Below are positions 22,998 to 31,106 of a stretch of 35,305 bases of DNA, in pieces. The translations under genes and the position numbers were made by a program. The notes beneath the pieces were generated by a model. The model saw only the letters and a list, made by a program, of their open reading frames with translations, ran no database searches and had not been told where the DNA came from. How positions within the stretch are numbered: the stretch's first letter is position 1; every line of letters begins with the position of its first letter. The stretch is taken from the NCBI GenBank assembly GCA_017550105.1, contig JAFYLQ010000012.1, forward strand, positions 1-35,305, read 5' to 3'. This DNA is from Clostridia bacterium (lineage in GTDB: Bacteria > Bacillota > Clostridia > Oscillospirales > Acutalibacteraceae).

Positions 22998-24446
22998 ATG
23001 GCTATTTATAATCCAAAATCATTAAAAGCAGAAGAGTTTATTAACGACGGCGAAATTCTTGAAACAATAAAATATGCCGAAGAAAACAAAAATAATTTCG
23101 AGCTTATTGACTCTATTCTTGAAAAGGCAAAGCCCTTGAAGGAGGGCAACGGCTACCGTTGTACGGGGCTTACCCATAGGGATGCGGCGGTGCTTCTTGC
23201 CTGTGACGACCCGCAGAAAATTGAGGAAATGTACGCTCTTGCCAATGACATTAAACAGAAATTCTACGGCAACAGAATCGTTATGTTTGCACCCCTTTAC
23301 CTTTCAAACTACTGTGTGAACGGTTGCGTTTACTGTCCCTATCACCTTAAAAACAAGCACATTGCCCGTAAAAAGCTTACTCAGGAGGAGGTTAAAAACG
23401 AGGTAATTGCCTTGCAGGATATGGGTCACAAGCGACTTGCTATTGAAGCGGGTGAGGACCCCAAGAATAATCCTATCGAGTACATTCTTGAATGTATCAA
23501 AACCATTTACAGCGTTAACCACAAAAACGGTGCTATCCGCCGTGTTAATGTGAATATTGCCGCAACAACCGTTGAAAATTACCGTAAGCTCAAGGATGCG
23601 GGTATCGGCACCTATATTCTTTTTCAGGAAACATACCACAAGCAGAGCTATCTTGAGCTTCACCCCACAGGTCCCAAGCACGATTACGATTACCATACCG
23701 AGGCTATGGACAGAGCTATGGAAGGTGGTATTGACGACGTAGGTCTTGGTGTGCTTTTCGGTCTTGAAAGATATATGTACGAGTTCGTAGGACTTCTTAT
23801 GCACGCCGAACACCTTGAAGCGGTTCACGGCGTAGGACCCCATACCATAAGCGTTCCCAGACTTAAACGTGCGGACGATATCGACCCCGATGCATTCGAT
23901 AACGGCATCAGTGACGAAATGTTCAAAAAGATTATTGCCTGCATACGTATTGCGGTTCCCTATACAGGTATGATTATTTCAACCCGTGAAAGCGAAAAGG
24001 TGCGTGGTGAGGCACTTCACCTTGGTATTTCGCAGATAAGCGGTGCTTCACGTACCTCTGTTGGCGGTTATACTGAGGAGGAAAGACCCCACGATTCCGA
24101 GCAGTTTGACGTTTCAGACCAGCGTACCCTTGATGAGGTTGTTCATTGGCTTATGAAAAACGGTCATATTCCCTCATTCTGTACCGCTTGCTACCGTGAG
24201 GGCAGAACGGGTGACAGATTTATGAGCCTTTGCAAAAGCGGTCAGATTCTTAACTGCTGCCATCCCAATGCACTTATGACCCTGAGTGAATATCTTGAGG
24301 ATTATGCTTCACCCGAAACCAAGAAAACGGGCTACGAGATGGTAGCAAAGGAGCTTGAAAACGTTCCCCTTGAAAAGGTTCGCAATATTGCTAAGCAGAA
24401 TATTGAGGATATTAAAAACTCAAACAGACGTGATTTCAGATTCTAA
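22998..24446 (+). CDS. hydG: [FeFe]-hydrogenase maturase HydG (tyrosine lyase, radical SAM)
   Basis: A 482-residue enzyme that cleaves tyrosine to deliver CO and cyanide on iron for the H-cluster. The radical-SAM triad C106, C110, C113 lies in NYCVNGCVYC. The C-terminal auxiliary-cluster region, unique to HydG relative to ThiH, is present: C-T-A-C-Y-R near residue 395 and a later cysteine in SLCKSGQILNCC. QETYHKQSYLELHPTG near 215 is a further family block. AGAGGAG sits 9 nt before the ATG. Ten bp separate it from hydF. Confidence 0.96.
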   Translation: MAIYNPKSLKAEEFINDGEILETIKYAEENKNNFELIDSILEKAKPLKEGNGYRCTGLTHRDAAVLLACDDPQKIEEMYALANDIKQKFYGNRIVMFAPLYLSNYCVNGCVYCPYHLKNKHIARKKLTQEEVKNEVIALQDMGHKRLAIEAGEDPKNNPIEYILECIKTIYSVNHKNGAIRRVNVNIAATTVENYRKLKDAGIGTYILFQETYHKQSYLELHPTGPKHDYDYHTEAMDRAMEGGIDDVGLGVLFGLERYMYEFVGLLMHAEHLEAVHGVGPHTISVPRLKRADDIDPDAFDNGISDEMFKKIIACIRIAVPYTGMIISTRESEKVRGEALHLGISQISGASRTSVGGYTEEERPHDSEQFDVSDQRTLDEVVHWLMKNGHIPSFCTACYREGRTGDRFMSLCKSGQILNCCHPNALMTLSEYLEDYASPETKKTGYEMVAKELENVPLEKVRNIAKQNIEDIKNSNRRDFRF

Positions 24447-24455
24447 GGTGATTTT

Positions 24456-25655
24456 ATGGGATTAAATGAAGTTGTATCGGCTGAAAGAATACATATAGGT
24501 TTTTTCGGTTTGCGTAATGCGGGAAAATCCAGCCTTGTTAATGCGGTTACAGGGCAGTCCCTTTCGGTGGTGTCGGACGTTAAGGGCACTACCACGGACC
24601 CTGTTAAAAAGGCTATGGAGCTTTTACCTCTGGGCCCCGTTGTGATTATTGATACCCCGGGCTTTGATGACGAGGGGCTTCTCGGTGAAAAGCGAGTTGA
24701 AAAAACCAACGAAATACTTTCTAAAATCCATATTGCCGTGCTTGTAAGTGACGCCTCCGCAGATTTTACCGAAAAGGAAGCGGAGCTAGTTGCACTTTTC
24801 AAAAAACGTGAAATTCCTTATATTGTGGCTTACAATAAAAGCGATATTATTGAAAATCATATTGATTTGAAGGATAACGAAATTCTTGTAAGTGCATTAA
24901 AGGGAGAGAATATTGATTTACTTAAAGAGAAAATAGGCACACTTTCAAAGAGCCTTTCAAAGCCCCGTTATATTATCAGTGATAAAATAGACGAGGGTGA
25001 CACGGTTATTATGGTGACGCCCATTGATGAATCCGCCCCTAAGGGCAGACTTATACTTCCCCAACAGTTGACCTTAAGGGAAATTCTTGATAAAAAATGC
25101 ACCGCTATTGTGTGTCAGCCCGAGCAATTAAAGGGCACTATTGAAAATCTTAAAGCTGAGCCCCGACTTGTTATTACTGATTCGCAGGTGTTCGGGAAAG
25201 TGGCAGAAATTTTACCCGTCGATGTGCCTCTTACGTCCTTTTCGATACTTATGGCACGTTACAAGGGTGACCTTGAAGCACTTGTTGAGGGTGCTTCAAA
25301 GCTTAGAACTATTAAAGACGGTGATAAAATCCTCATTAGTGAGGGTTGCACCCATCACCGCCAATGTAACGATATAGGCACGGTTAAAATGCCTAACTGG
25401 ATAAGGAATTTTACAGGGAGTGAGCCTGAGTTTTCCTTTACCTCAGGCGGTGAATTCCCCGAGGATTTAAGCGGTTATTCCCTTGTGGTTCATTGCGGTG
25501 GCTGTATGCTTAACGAAAAGGAAATGAAGTACCGTCAGGTTAAGGCTCAGGAGCAGGGGATACCAATGGTGAATTACGGTGTCGCAATTGCTATGATGCA
25601 CGGCATTTTGAAAAGAAGTCTTGAGATTTTCCCCGACGTTGCCGAAAGGATATAA
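24456..25655 (+). CDS. hydF: [FeFe]-hydrogenase maturation GTPase/scaffold HydF
   Basis: A 399-residue GTPase carrying the assembled diiron precursor to the hydrogenase. The P-loop GLRNAGKSSL is at 18-27, the G2/G3 region GTTTDPVK and DTPGFDDEG follow, and NKSD is near 128. The C-terminal cluster domain has C-T-H near 297 and HCGGC near 347-351, the conserved C-x-H ... H-C-x-x-C ligands. Third in the order E-G-F. The next gene begins 2 bp after its stop. Confidence 0.96.
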   Translation: MGLNEVVSAERIHIGFFGLRNAGKSSLVNAVTGQSLSVVSDVKGTTTDPVKKAMELLPLGPVVIIDTPGFDDEGLLGEKRVEKTNEILSKIHIAVLVSDASADFTEKEAELVALFKKREIPYIVAYNKSDIIENHIDLKDNEILVSALKGENIDLLKEKIGTLSKSLSKPRYIISDKIDEGDTVIMVTPIDESAPKGRLILPQQLTLREILDKKCTAIVCQPEQLKGTIENLKAEPRLVITDSQVFGKVAEILPVDVPLTSFSILMARYKGDLEALVEGASKLRTIKDGDKILISEGCTHHRQCNDIGTVKMPNWIRNFTGSEPEFSFTSGGEFPEDLSGYSLVVHCGGCMLNEKEMKYRQVKAQEQGIPMVNYGVAIAMMHGILKRSLEIFPDVAERI

Positions 25656-25657
25656 AT

Positions 25658-26059
25658 ATGAAGGTTATAATTTGCCTTGACGACAATGGCGGTATGCTTT
25701 TTAACAACCGCCGTCAAAGTCGTGATAAAGAGGTTCTTAAGGATGTTTTTAATAATCTTGAGGGTGAAAAGCTTTATATATCGCCATTTTCTCAAAAGCT
25801 TTTTGAGGAGTTTAGCGACCGTCTTATAATTGACGATGCATTATTGCTTAAAGCACAGAAAAAAGACACTTGTTTTATTGAAAACAAATGCCTTAAGGGT
25901 GTTTTGGATATCAATGAAATTATCGTTTATAAGTGGAACAGGATTTATCCATCGGATTTTAAATGTGACGTAGATTTTTCGAATTATACTTTAACCGAAA
26001 CGGTTGATTTCAAAGGCTTTTCACACGAAAAAATCACAAAAGAAACCTATAAAAGGTGA
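25658..26059 (+). CDS. Conserved clostridial protein of unknown function
   Basis: A 133-residue soluble protein starting MKVIICLDDNGGMLFNNRRQSRD. I recall this opening (ICxDDxxGMxFNxRRQSxD) from a clostridial family sometimes labelled ribonuclease Z; no metallo-beta-lactamase motif is visible, so that label looks wrong. The rest is alpha-beta, with a KWNRIYPSD segment near 93. It begins 2 bp after hydF and ends 5 bp before the nuclease gene, so it is co-transcribed with both. The partner in similar genomes is, from memory, the same nuclease; the pair rather than hydF is probably its functional unit. Confidence 0.65.
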   Translation: MKVIICLDDNGGMLFNNRRQSRDKEVLKDVFNNLEGEKLYISPFSQKLFEEFSDRLIIDDALLLKAQKKDTCFIENKCLKGVLDINEIIVYKWNRIYPSDFKCDVDFSNYTLTETVDFKGFSHEKITKETYKR

Positions 26060-26064
26060 GGTCT

Positions 26065-26988
26065 ATGAAGAATAAAAGAATTTTAACGCCCCTTATTATA
26101 GTGGTTGTAATATTCATTCTTATGATGGGCGGTTGTATGGGGTCGGATTCGGCGGTTGTTGAAACCGAGCCTACGGAAAACACAAGCGTTTCCTCAGCGG
26201 TAAGTGTTGCCGAGGTGCCCGAGTTTAAGGGGGAGCCTTACTACGTTATAAATAACAATATCCCCGATTTATCAACCGAGGATGCGGATAAGACCTATTT
26301 TGAAAACTACGCGCCCCTTGATAATTTAGGCAGGTGCGGTGTGGCATTTGCCTGTCTTGGTACGGAAACTATGCCCACAGAAGAACGTGGCGAGATTGGT
26401 CAGGTTAAACCAAGCGGATGGAAAACCGCAAAGTATGACTGCGTTGACGGTAAATATTTATATAATCGTTGTCACCTTATCGGTTTTCAGTTATCGGGTG
26501 AAAACGCTAACGAAAGAAACCTAATTACAGGTACAAGGTATATGAACGTTCAGGGTATGCTGCCCTTTGAAAATATGGTTGCGGACTACATAAAGGAAAA
26601 GGGCAACCACGTTCTGTACAGAATTACCCCCGTTTTTGAGGGTAACGAGCTTGTGGCACGTGGTGTGCAGATGGAAGCATTTTCCGTAGAGGATGAGGGT
26701 GAGGGAATTTGCTTTAACGTGTATTGCTACAACAATCAGCCCGGTGTTAAAATTTATTATGCAACGGGTGATAACGAGGCTTATGACGACGACCCCGCCC
26801 TTGATTACGGCAAAGAGAGTACGGGTGAAAAGTGCGATTACGTGCTTAACACCAACTCTAAAAAAATACATCTTCCCGATTGCTCGTCTGCAAAATCTAT
26901 GAGCGACAAAAACAGGGAAGAATACTGTGGTACAAAGGATGAACTTTTAAATAAGGGCTATACTGAGTGTGGTCAGTGTAATCCGTAA
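26065..26988 (+). CDS. Secreted DNA/RNA non-specific endonuclease lipoprotein
   Basis: A 307-residue exported nuclease of the EndA/NucA beta-beta-alpha-metal group. An N-terminal hydrophobic stretch ends in MMGGC (lipobox-like), then a Ser/Thr/Glu linker. The catalytic block is YNRCHLIGFQLSGENANERN near residues 135-155, corresponding to the DRGH region with the general-base histidine and the metal-binding asparagine. The C-terminal 55 residues form a small cysteine motif domain (KIHLPDCSSAKSM ... ECGQCNP) like the Ada-type metal-binding module. ATG 26065 has AGGTGAGG upstream. It may degrade DNA for nutrients or uptake; ComEC is in the same window. Followed by a terminator. Confidence 0.85.
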   Translation: MKNKRILTPLIIVVVIFILMMGGCMGSDSAVVETEPTENTSVSSAVSVAEVPEFKGEPYYVINNNIPDLSTEDADKTYFENYAPLDNLGRCGVAFACLGTETMPTEERGEIGQVKPSGWKTAKYDCVDGKYLYNRCHLIGFQLSGENANERNLITGTRYMNVQGMLPFENMVADYIKEKGNHVLYRITPVFEGNELVARGVQMEAFSVEDEGEGICFNVYCYNNQPGVKIYYATGDNEAYDDDPALDYGKESTGEKCDYVLNTNSKKIHLPDCSSAKSMSDKNREEYCGTKDELLNKGYTECGQCNP

Positions 26989-26998
26989 AAAGAATTAA

Positions 26999-27034
26999 CC
27001 TTGTTCTCCGTATAGGGGAACAAGGCTCTTTTTT
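26999..27034. terminator. Bidirectional intrinsic terminator
   Basis: CCTTGTTCTCC (26999-27009) pairs with GGGGAACAAGG (27015-27025) with one wobble, loop GTATA, then T (27029-27034). It lies between the nuclease and the convergent HAD gene. Confidence 0.85.
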
Positions 27035-27674
27035 AATATAATAAATCCTCGGGCTTATGGAGTATGTAGGTAGCACCTGCGTTGGTTAGTTCTTCTTCGG
27101 TGCCGAAGCCGTAAACCGCACCTGCACTGTCAACCCCCGTGGCTTTTGCACCGTCAATATCATAAAAACGGTCACCAACCATTATAACATCTTCTTTTGC
27201 AGGGTTTCCGAAATACTCGAAGCAGGCGTTAATAAGGTCCTTTTTGCTTGAGTGATTGTTTTTGAAATCTTCGGCAGAGATAAAGTCGTAGTAGATATCA
27301 ATGCCGTGGTATTTTGAAATTTCTTCTACAAAAACACGGGGCTTGGATGATGCTATTGCAATTTTTTTACCCCTTGCTTTAAGCTCCTTGAGTAAAGCTA
27401 CAATGCCATTGTAAATGGCGGATTCTTCGGCGGCTTTGGTCTTGTAGCGTTCGCGGTATTTGGCTATAAGCCAATTAGCGTCCTCGTCACTTACGTTGTA
27501 TATGGTTTTGTAGGACTCAAAAAGGGGAGGGCCCACAAAGTAATTAAGCTTTTTACGGTCGGTTTCGTTTATTCCGTAGCATTCGAGAGAGTAAATTATG
27601 GAGTTAAAAATACCCTCGGTGGTGTCACACAACGTGCCGTCAAAATCAAAAAAGTAATAATTATATTCCTTCAT
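27033..27674 (-). CDS. HAD-family phosphatase (phosphoglycolate phosphatase-like)
   Basis: A 213-residue HAD hydrolase. Motif I DFDGTLCD (residues 10-17) gives the nucleophile and acid aspartates, with a helical cap (about 18-85), motif II IASSKP near 108, the motif III lysine in SSKKDLI near 144 and motif IV MVGDRFYDIDGA near 166. It resembles Gph/PpaX-type enzymes, but substrate specificity cannot be assigned. A single gene, immediately left of the restriction-modification island. Confidence 0.85.
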   Translation of the reverse strand: MKEYNYYFFDFDGTLCDTTEGIFNSIIYSLECYGINETDRKKLNYFVGPPLFESYKTIYNVSDEDANWLIAKYRERYKTKAAEESAIYNGIVALLKELKARGKKIAIASSKPRVFVEEISKYHGIDIYYDFISAEDFKNNHSSKKDLINACFEYFGNPAKEDVIMVGDRFYDIDGAKATGVDSAGAVYGFGTEEELTNAGATYILHKPEDLLY

Positions 27675-27752
27675 AAAATCACCGATTTTATTTTATAATG
27701 ATTTGCTTTAAAAGTAAATAGTGTTTTAATTGAAAAACTGCGGTTGTTACAA

Positions 27753-27780
27753 TTGACTTTTTCGCGCTATGCGCTATAAT
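27753..27780 (+). promoter_or_regulatory. Promoter of the first C5-methyltransferase, with tandem GCGCTAT in the spacer
   Basis: TTGACT (27753-27758) and TATAAT (27775-27780) with a 16-bp spacer. The heptamer GCGCTAT occurs twice in tandem (27764-27770 and 27771-27777), filling most of the spacer and entering the -10. Such placement suggests protein binding or methylation-sensitive control. Confidence 0.6.
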
Positions 27781-27803
27781 TTGAGTTGGTAAGGGGGATT
27801 GTT

Positions 27804-28781
27804 ATGATTTCTATAGATAAGCCATATTTCAATAATTGGAAATTTATTGATTTATTTGCAGGGCTTGGCGGTTTTAGGATTGCGTTAGAGTCATTGGGTG
27901 CAGAGTGTGTATATTCTAATGAATGGGATATACCGGCTCAAAAGGTTTATTTTGATAATTTCGGTGATGTGCCCGAGGGAGATATTACAAAAGTAAATGA
28001 AAAAACAATCCCGGATCACGATATATTATGTGCAGGATTTCCCTGTCAGGCATTTTCTATAAGCGGAAAACAACGTGGATTTGAAGATAGTAGGGGTACT
28101 TTGTTTTTTGATGTTGCACGTATCGTAAAAGAGAAAAAGCCAAAAATTGTGTTTATGGAAAATGTAAAGAATTTTGCAACTCACGACGGTGGAAAAACTC
28201 TTGGTGTTGTAAAGGCAACTATGGAAGAGTTGGGTTACACATTTAATCAACGTGTTCTTAACTCAGTTGATTACGGTATACCCCAAAAACGAGAAAGAAT
28301 TTATATGGTTTGCTTTAGAAATGATATAGCTCCCGAAGAATTTGTCTTTCCTAAAGGGGTTAAATTAACAAAGCATGTGGAAGATTTTTTGCTGGATGAT
28401 GAAGCTTCTACAGAACATCTTTATGTAAATAGGCAGGACACTTACTATAACGATATTACGGATGATGTTTACAGCAATAAGCCCATACGGTTGGGGATTG
28501 TTAACAAAGGCGGACAGGGAGAAAGAATTTACAGCACAAAAGGAATTGCGATTACTTTTTCTGCTTATGGTGGCGGTGTTTTTGCTAAAACAGGTGGATA
28601 TTTGGTTAAAGGAAGACCTCGCAGACTTCATCCCAGAGAATGTGCAAGATTAATGGGTTATCCTGATAGCTATAAGATAAATTCAAAAATGAATCAGGCC
28701 TACCAACAGTTTGGTAATTCTGTAGTGATAGATGTTCTTCAATACATAGGAATAGAGATGGGAAAGGCTTTGTATGAATGA
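27804..28781 (+). CDS. DNA (cytosine-5-)-methyltransferase, first of two
   Basis: A 325-residue C5-cytosine methyltransferase. Motif I FIDLFAGLGGFRIAL begins near residue 14, catalytic motif IV GFPCQAFS has nucleophile C81, motif VI MENVKNF carries the glutamate near 124, and motif VIII QKRERIYMVCF, the target-recognition region, RRLHPRECARLMGYP and QQFGNSVV complete the fold. All motifs are intact. ATG 27804 (AGGGGG at 27792-27797) is chosen rather than TTG 27786, which lies too close to the -10. It overlaps the small downstream gene by 8 bp. It faces a second methyltransferase and an endonuclease on the opposite strand; it presumably protects the same or the complementary strand site. Confidence 0.93.
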   Translation: MISIDKPYFNNWKFIDLFAGLGGFRIALESLGAECVYSNEWDIPAQKVYFDNFGDVPEGDITKVNEKTIPDHDILCAGFPCQAFSISGKQRGFEDSRGTLFFDVARIVKEKKPKIVFMENVKNFATHDGGKTLGVVKATMEELGYTFNQRVLNSVDYGIPQKRERIYMVCFRNDIAPEEFVFPKGVKLTKHVEDFLLDDEASTEHLYVNRQDTYYNDITDDVYSNKPIRLGIVNKGGQGERIYSTKGIAITFSAYGGGVFAKTGGYLVKGRPRRLHPRECARLMGYPDSYKINSKMNQAYQQFGNSVVIDVLQYIGIEMGKALYE

Positions 28782-29085
28782 GGTTGAATTCATAAATTGG
28801 ATGTCAAGAAATAACGTAAATCGAAAGGTGCAAAGTGATGTTGTTTCAAGATTAAAAAAAATAGAAAGAGAAATTGAAAACTGCGATATTGATGAGCAAT
28901 ATCGCAGTGATAAGTGTGATGGTTTAATGGCACTTTTTTTGAATATGGGCTTAAATGATGCAATGAAACAATATCCCGATGCCAATTTTCCTATTGGTAA
29001 ATATTATATGAGCACGTTCAGGCACGCCATTAAGTATTATGTTAAGTTTTGTGAGGATAGTGGTTTATTAAGAGTTAATTTCTGA
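28774..29085 (+). CDS. Small protein of the restriction-modification island, function unknown
   Basis: A 103-residue, probably all-helical protein (EFINWMSRNNVNRKVQSDV at the start, YYMSTFRHAIKYYVKFCEDS near the end). The pattern of a helix-rich domain ending in an F-x-x-A-I-x-x-Y helix resembles the SAM-like core-binding fold found at the N termini of some restriction enzymes, but I do not recognise it as a known family. It starts inside the methyltransferase gene (8-bp overlap) and ends inside the endonuclease gene on the other strand (18-bp convergent overlap). An internal perfect hairpin lies at 28880-28908. It could be an endonuclease accessory subunit. Confidence 0.6.
   Translation: MNEVEFINWMSRNNVNRKVQSDVVSRLKKIEREIENCDIDEQYRSDKCDGLMALFLNMGLNDAMKQYPDANFPIGKYYMSTFRHAIKYYVKFCEDSGLLRVNF
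28880..28908. repeat. Perfect 12-bp inverted repeat inside the small ORF
   Basis: ACTGCGATATTG (28880-28891) and CAATATCGCAGT (28897-28908) with a 5-nt loop. No T-run follows on either strand, so it is not a simple terminator. It lies in codons 36-45. Confidence 0.8.
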
Positions 29086-29865
29086 TATGAATTCATCTAA
29101 ATCTTCCGAGGCCTGAGATTTTTTTAAATCTATTTCAAAAATAACATTCATATTGTAGGTGTTGGATAATTTTCTGATTTCATATGTATTAGGATTTCGC
29201 TCAGCCAGGAAATAAGTATAGTTTCCTAAAACGAATTTATCGTTTGTAAGAGTTTCATGTATTTCAACAAATAATTTATTTCCACTTTGAGTTAAGCAAG
29301 GTTCGTTGTAATGATTCTTTATAAGTTGTTTGATTGTGAGTATATCTCTCTTTGGCGGTTCTCCGGAACCGCTTTTCTTTATTCTGTAATTTGCTCTTAT
29401 GTTGAAATATTGTTGAAATTTGCGGATTGGAAATATAATAAAATCATTTTTGCGGCTTATTACGTATCTGACATTTTTACTTCTGTAATGCTCTACTATC
29501 CAATTTGCAAAAACATCTTCATTTATGTTGAGATACTTACCGGTTGTTCCGGCGTTATTAAAACGTTCAAAATAACTGTTCATATAGTTGATGATTATGG
29601 TGGTAAGCTCATTGGGATTGCTTTTGTTGCGTGGCGAAAAAACGAATTGTTTGTTTTCATTGTCCGGTATCAAAACAAACTGACCGGATTGTGCAGATGA
29701 ATCCTTTGCTTCGATGAAAAAACATATGTTACCTTTTTTTATGACGGCTATATCAGACTTGGTTGAATCCATACCTCCTTCGTGATGAAATTTAATATCT
29801 TGTGTTTGATAGTTATTGGTTAAGAATTCATAACATTCTGTTTCAAATATTTCACCGGGTCTCAT
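29068..29865 (-). CDS. Type II restriction endonuclease candidate, PD-(D/E)XK fold
   Basis: A 265-residue protein. The catalytic core is visible early: E8 or E10 in a first helix, D38 in KSDIAVI, then E52 and K54 in FIEAKDS, giving D-x13-E-x-K. A glutamine in QSGQF follows. The remaining 200 residues, rich in Asn, Tyr and Lys, would hold dimerisation and DNA recognition. The ATG overlaps the stop of the methyltransferase gene by 4 bp (ATGA) with GGAGG within that gene's end, so expression is coupled to it. I cannot name the specificity; the endonuclease call rests on the motif and on the two adjoining C5-methyltransferases. Confidence 0.75.
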   Translation of the reverse strand: MRPGEIFETECYEFLTNNYQTQDIKFHHEGGMDSTKSDIAVIKKGNICFFIEAKDSSAQSGQFVLIPDNENKQFVFSPRNKSNPNELTTIIINYMNSYFERFNNAGTTGKYLNINEDVFANWIVEHYRSKNVRYVISRKNDFIIFPIRKFQQYFNIRANYRIKKSGSGEPPKRDILTIKQLIKNHYNEPCLTQSGNKLFVEIHETLTNDKFVLGNYTYFLAERNPNTYEIRKLSNTYNMNVIFEIDLKKSQASEDLDEFISEINS

Positions 29866-30842
29866 ATCTTTTCCTCCTGCGAATTCAAAAAATTAATTAT
29901 GCAATCACATAGAACTTTGATTACATTTACTGTCATTGCATTTCCGGCTTGCATCAGAAGATGCCTGTCCGTAACTTGTTTATTCACTTTTTGTGCATAT
30001 TCTTTTGGGAAACCTTGAAGTAAAAGGGCTTCATATCCTGTTAATTGATAGAGATTGCCGTTTCGTACATATAAAATGCCGTCACGTTGGGCTCTTAGAG
30101 TTGGGCATCTTCCTGTATAAATACGCAGGTCATTCATTCGTGTATCTATTATTTTTCCTTCCCAAGTAAGTATGTCGTCAATAGAATATTTACCTGCGTT
30201 TTGAGGATTGTTTAAATAGTGTTTAAAAATATTTAATCTTTCTTCATCTGCGAGTTTGTTATCAATTAAATAATCCGATAACTGCGGTGTTGGTAGGGGC
30301 TTAGGCCAACTGAATTTAGAATAGTCCAAGCAAAGAGCTGTCTTAAATCCAATGAAATAAACTCGTTGTCGCATTTGCGGAACGCCGTAATCAAGACTAG
30401 TCAGCACGCGATAAGATACTGTATAGCCAGATTTGGTTAATTCATCTAAAATAACTTTTATTGTTTTTCCATTGTCGTGTGTTACCAGTCCTTTTACATT
30501 TTCTAATATGAAACATATGGGCTGTGTTTCTCGTAAAATTCTGGCAAGTTGAAAAATTATTTGTCCACGATCATCAGAAAAACCGTCTTGTCTACCAATA
30601 ACCGAAAAGGTTTGACAAGGAAAACCGGCAATCAGCAAATCAAAAGCAGGGATTTTATCCCCGGTAATTCTTTTTAAGTTACCATAGTTTATATCGTTTT
30701 CTGTATTATGTAACAAACGGTATGTGATATCTGCAAGTCTGCTCGTTTCTGAACGTCCGACGCATTGTAAACCCGATTGTTCTAAACCTAATCTTCCACC
30801 ACCGATACCGGAGCAGAAGTCAAAAAAGGTCTTAATTATCAT
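29862..30842 (-). CDS. DNA (cytosine-5-)-methyltransferase, second of two
   Basis: A 326-residue C5-cytosine methyltransferase unlike its partner at 27804 outside the shared motifs. Motif I is FFDFCSGIGGGRLGL, motif IV GFPCQTFS with nucleophile C76, motif VI ENVKGL, motif VIII QMRQRVYFIGF; the recognition region includes CPTLRAQRDGI, and the last motifs are ALLLQGFP and MQAGNAMTV. ATG 30842 is preferred because GGAGG lies 9 nt upstream and a longer frame to 30890 would sit fully inside the regulator. It overlaps the HTH gene by 11 bp and the endonuclease gene by 4 bp: a tight C-M-R operon. Confidence 0.93.
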   Translation of the reverse strand: MIIKTFFDFCSGIGGGRLGLEQSGLQCVGRSETSRLADITYRLLHNTENDINYGNLKRITGDKIPAFDLLIAGFPCQTFSVIGRQDGFSDDRGQIIFQLARILRETQPICFILENVKGLVTHDNGKTIKVILDELTKSGYTVSYRVLTSLDYGVPQMRQRVYFIGFKTALCLDYSKFSWPKPLPTPQLSDYLIDNKLADEERLNIFKHYLNNPQNAGKYSIDDILTWEGKIIDTRMNDLRIYTGRCPTLRAQRDGILYVRNGNLYQLTGYEALLLQGFPKEYAQKVNKQVTDRHLLMQAGNAMTVNVIKVLCDCIINFLNSQEEKI

Positions 30843-31056
30843 TTGGAGTGTCCTCCATGAGTAATTTATATGAGTCAATATCGAGTGCATCGGCGATACG
30901 CTGAATATTTTCTAAAGAAATACTTCTGCGATAGCATTCGATGGCACTGATATATGTGCGATGCATTCCGCACTTATTCGCGAAAGCTTCTTGGGATATA
31001 CCCATAGTTGTGCGGTATTTTTTTAAGTTGTTTCCGAAAACTTTTACGATATCCAT
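30832..31056 (-). CDS. XRE-family controller (C) protein of the restriction-modification system
   Basis: A 74-residue DNA-binding protein consisting almost only of a Cro/XRE helix-turn-helix: MGISQEAFANKCGMHRTYISAIE (about residues 18-40) contains the recognition helix, followed by RRSISLENIQRIADALDID, typical of C proteins. AAAGGAG precedes the ATG. It heads the operon with a methyltransferase and an endonuclease. C proteins activate their own operon and delay endonuclease production; the palindrome over its -10 fits autoregulation. A general XRE regulator cannot be excluded, but position and size favour a C protein. Confidence 0.85.
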   Translation of the reverse strand: MDIVKVFGNNLKKYRTTMGISQEAFANKCGMHRTYISAIECYRRSISLENIQRIADALDIDSYKLLMEDTPNDN

Positions 31057-31095
31057 AGTTTTATTCTCCTTTTAAACTATCATACAGGAAATGAA

Positions 31096-31106
31096 CACTA
31101 TAAGTC
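31096..31106 (-). promoter_or_regulatory. C-box-like operator over the -10 of the C-M-R operon
   Basis: On the minus strand GACTTATAGTG has the symmetric core ACT-TAT-AGT, close to the published C-box half-site consensus GACTnnnAGTC. It covers the -10 (TATAGT). A second, weaker site (GATAGT around 31080) lies downstream. Confidence 0.5.

Noticed and set aside
23304-23843. Long open frame antisense to hydG
   Set aside because: HydG has all family motifs on the plus strand; the antisense frame has no ribosome binding site and no recognisable domain, and is best explained by codon bias.
25658-26059. Annotation of the 133-aa protein as ribonuclease Z
   Set aside because: No HxHxDH or other metallo-beta-lactamase motif is present, and the protein is far too short for RNase Z.
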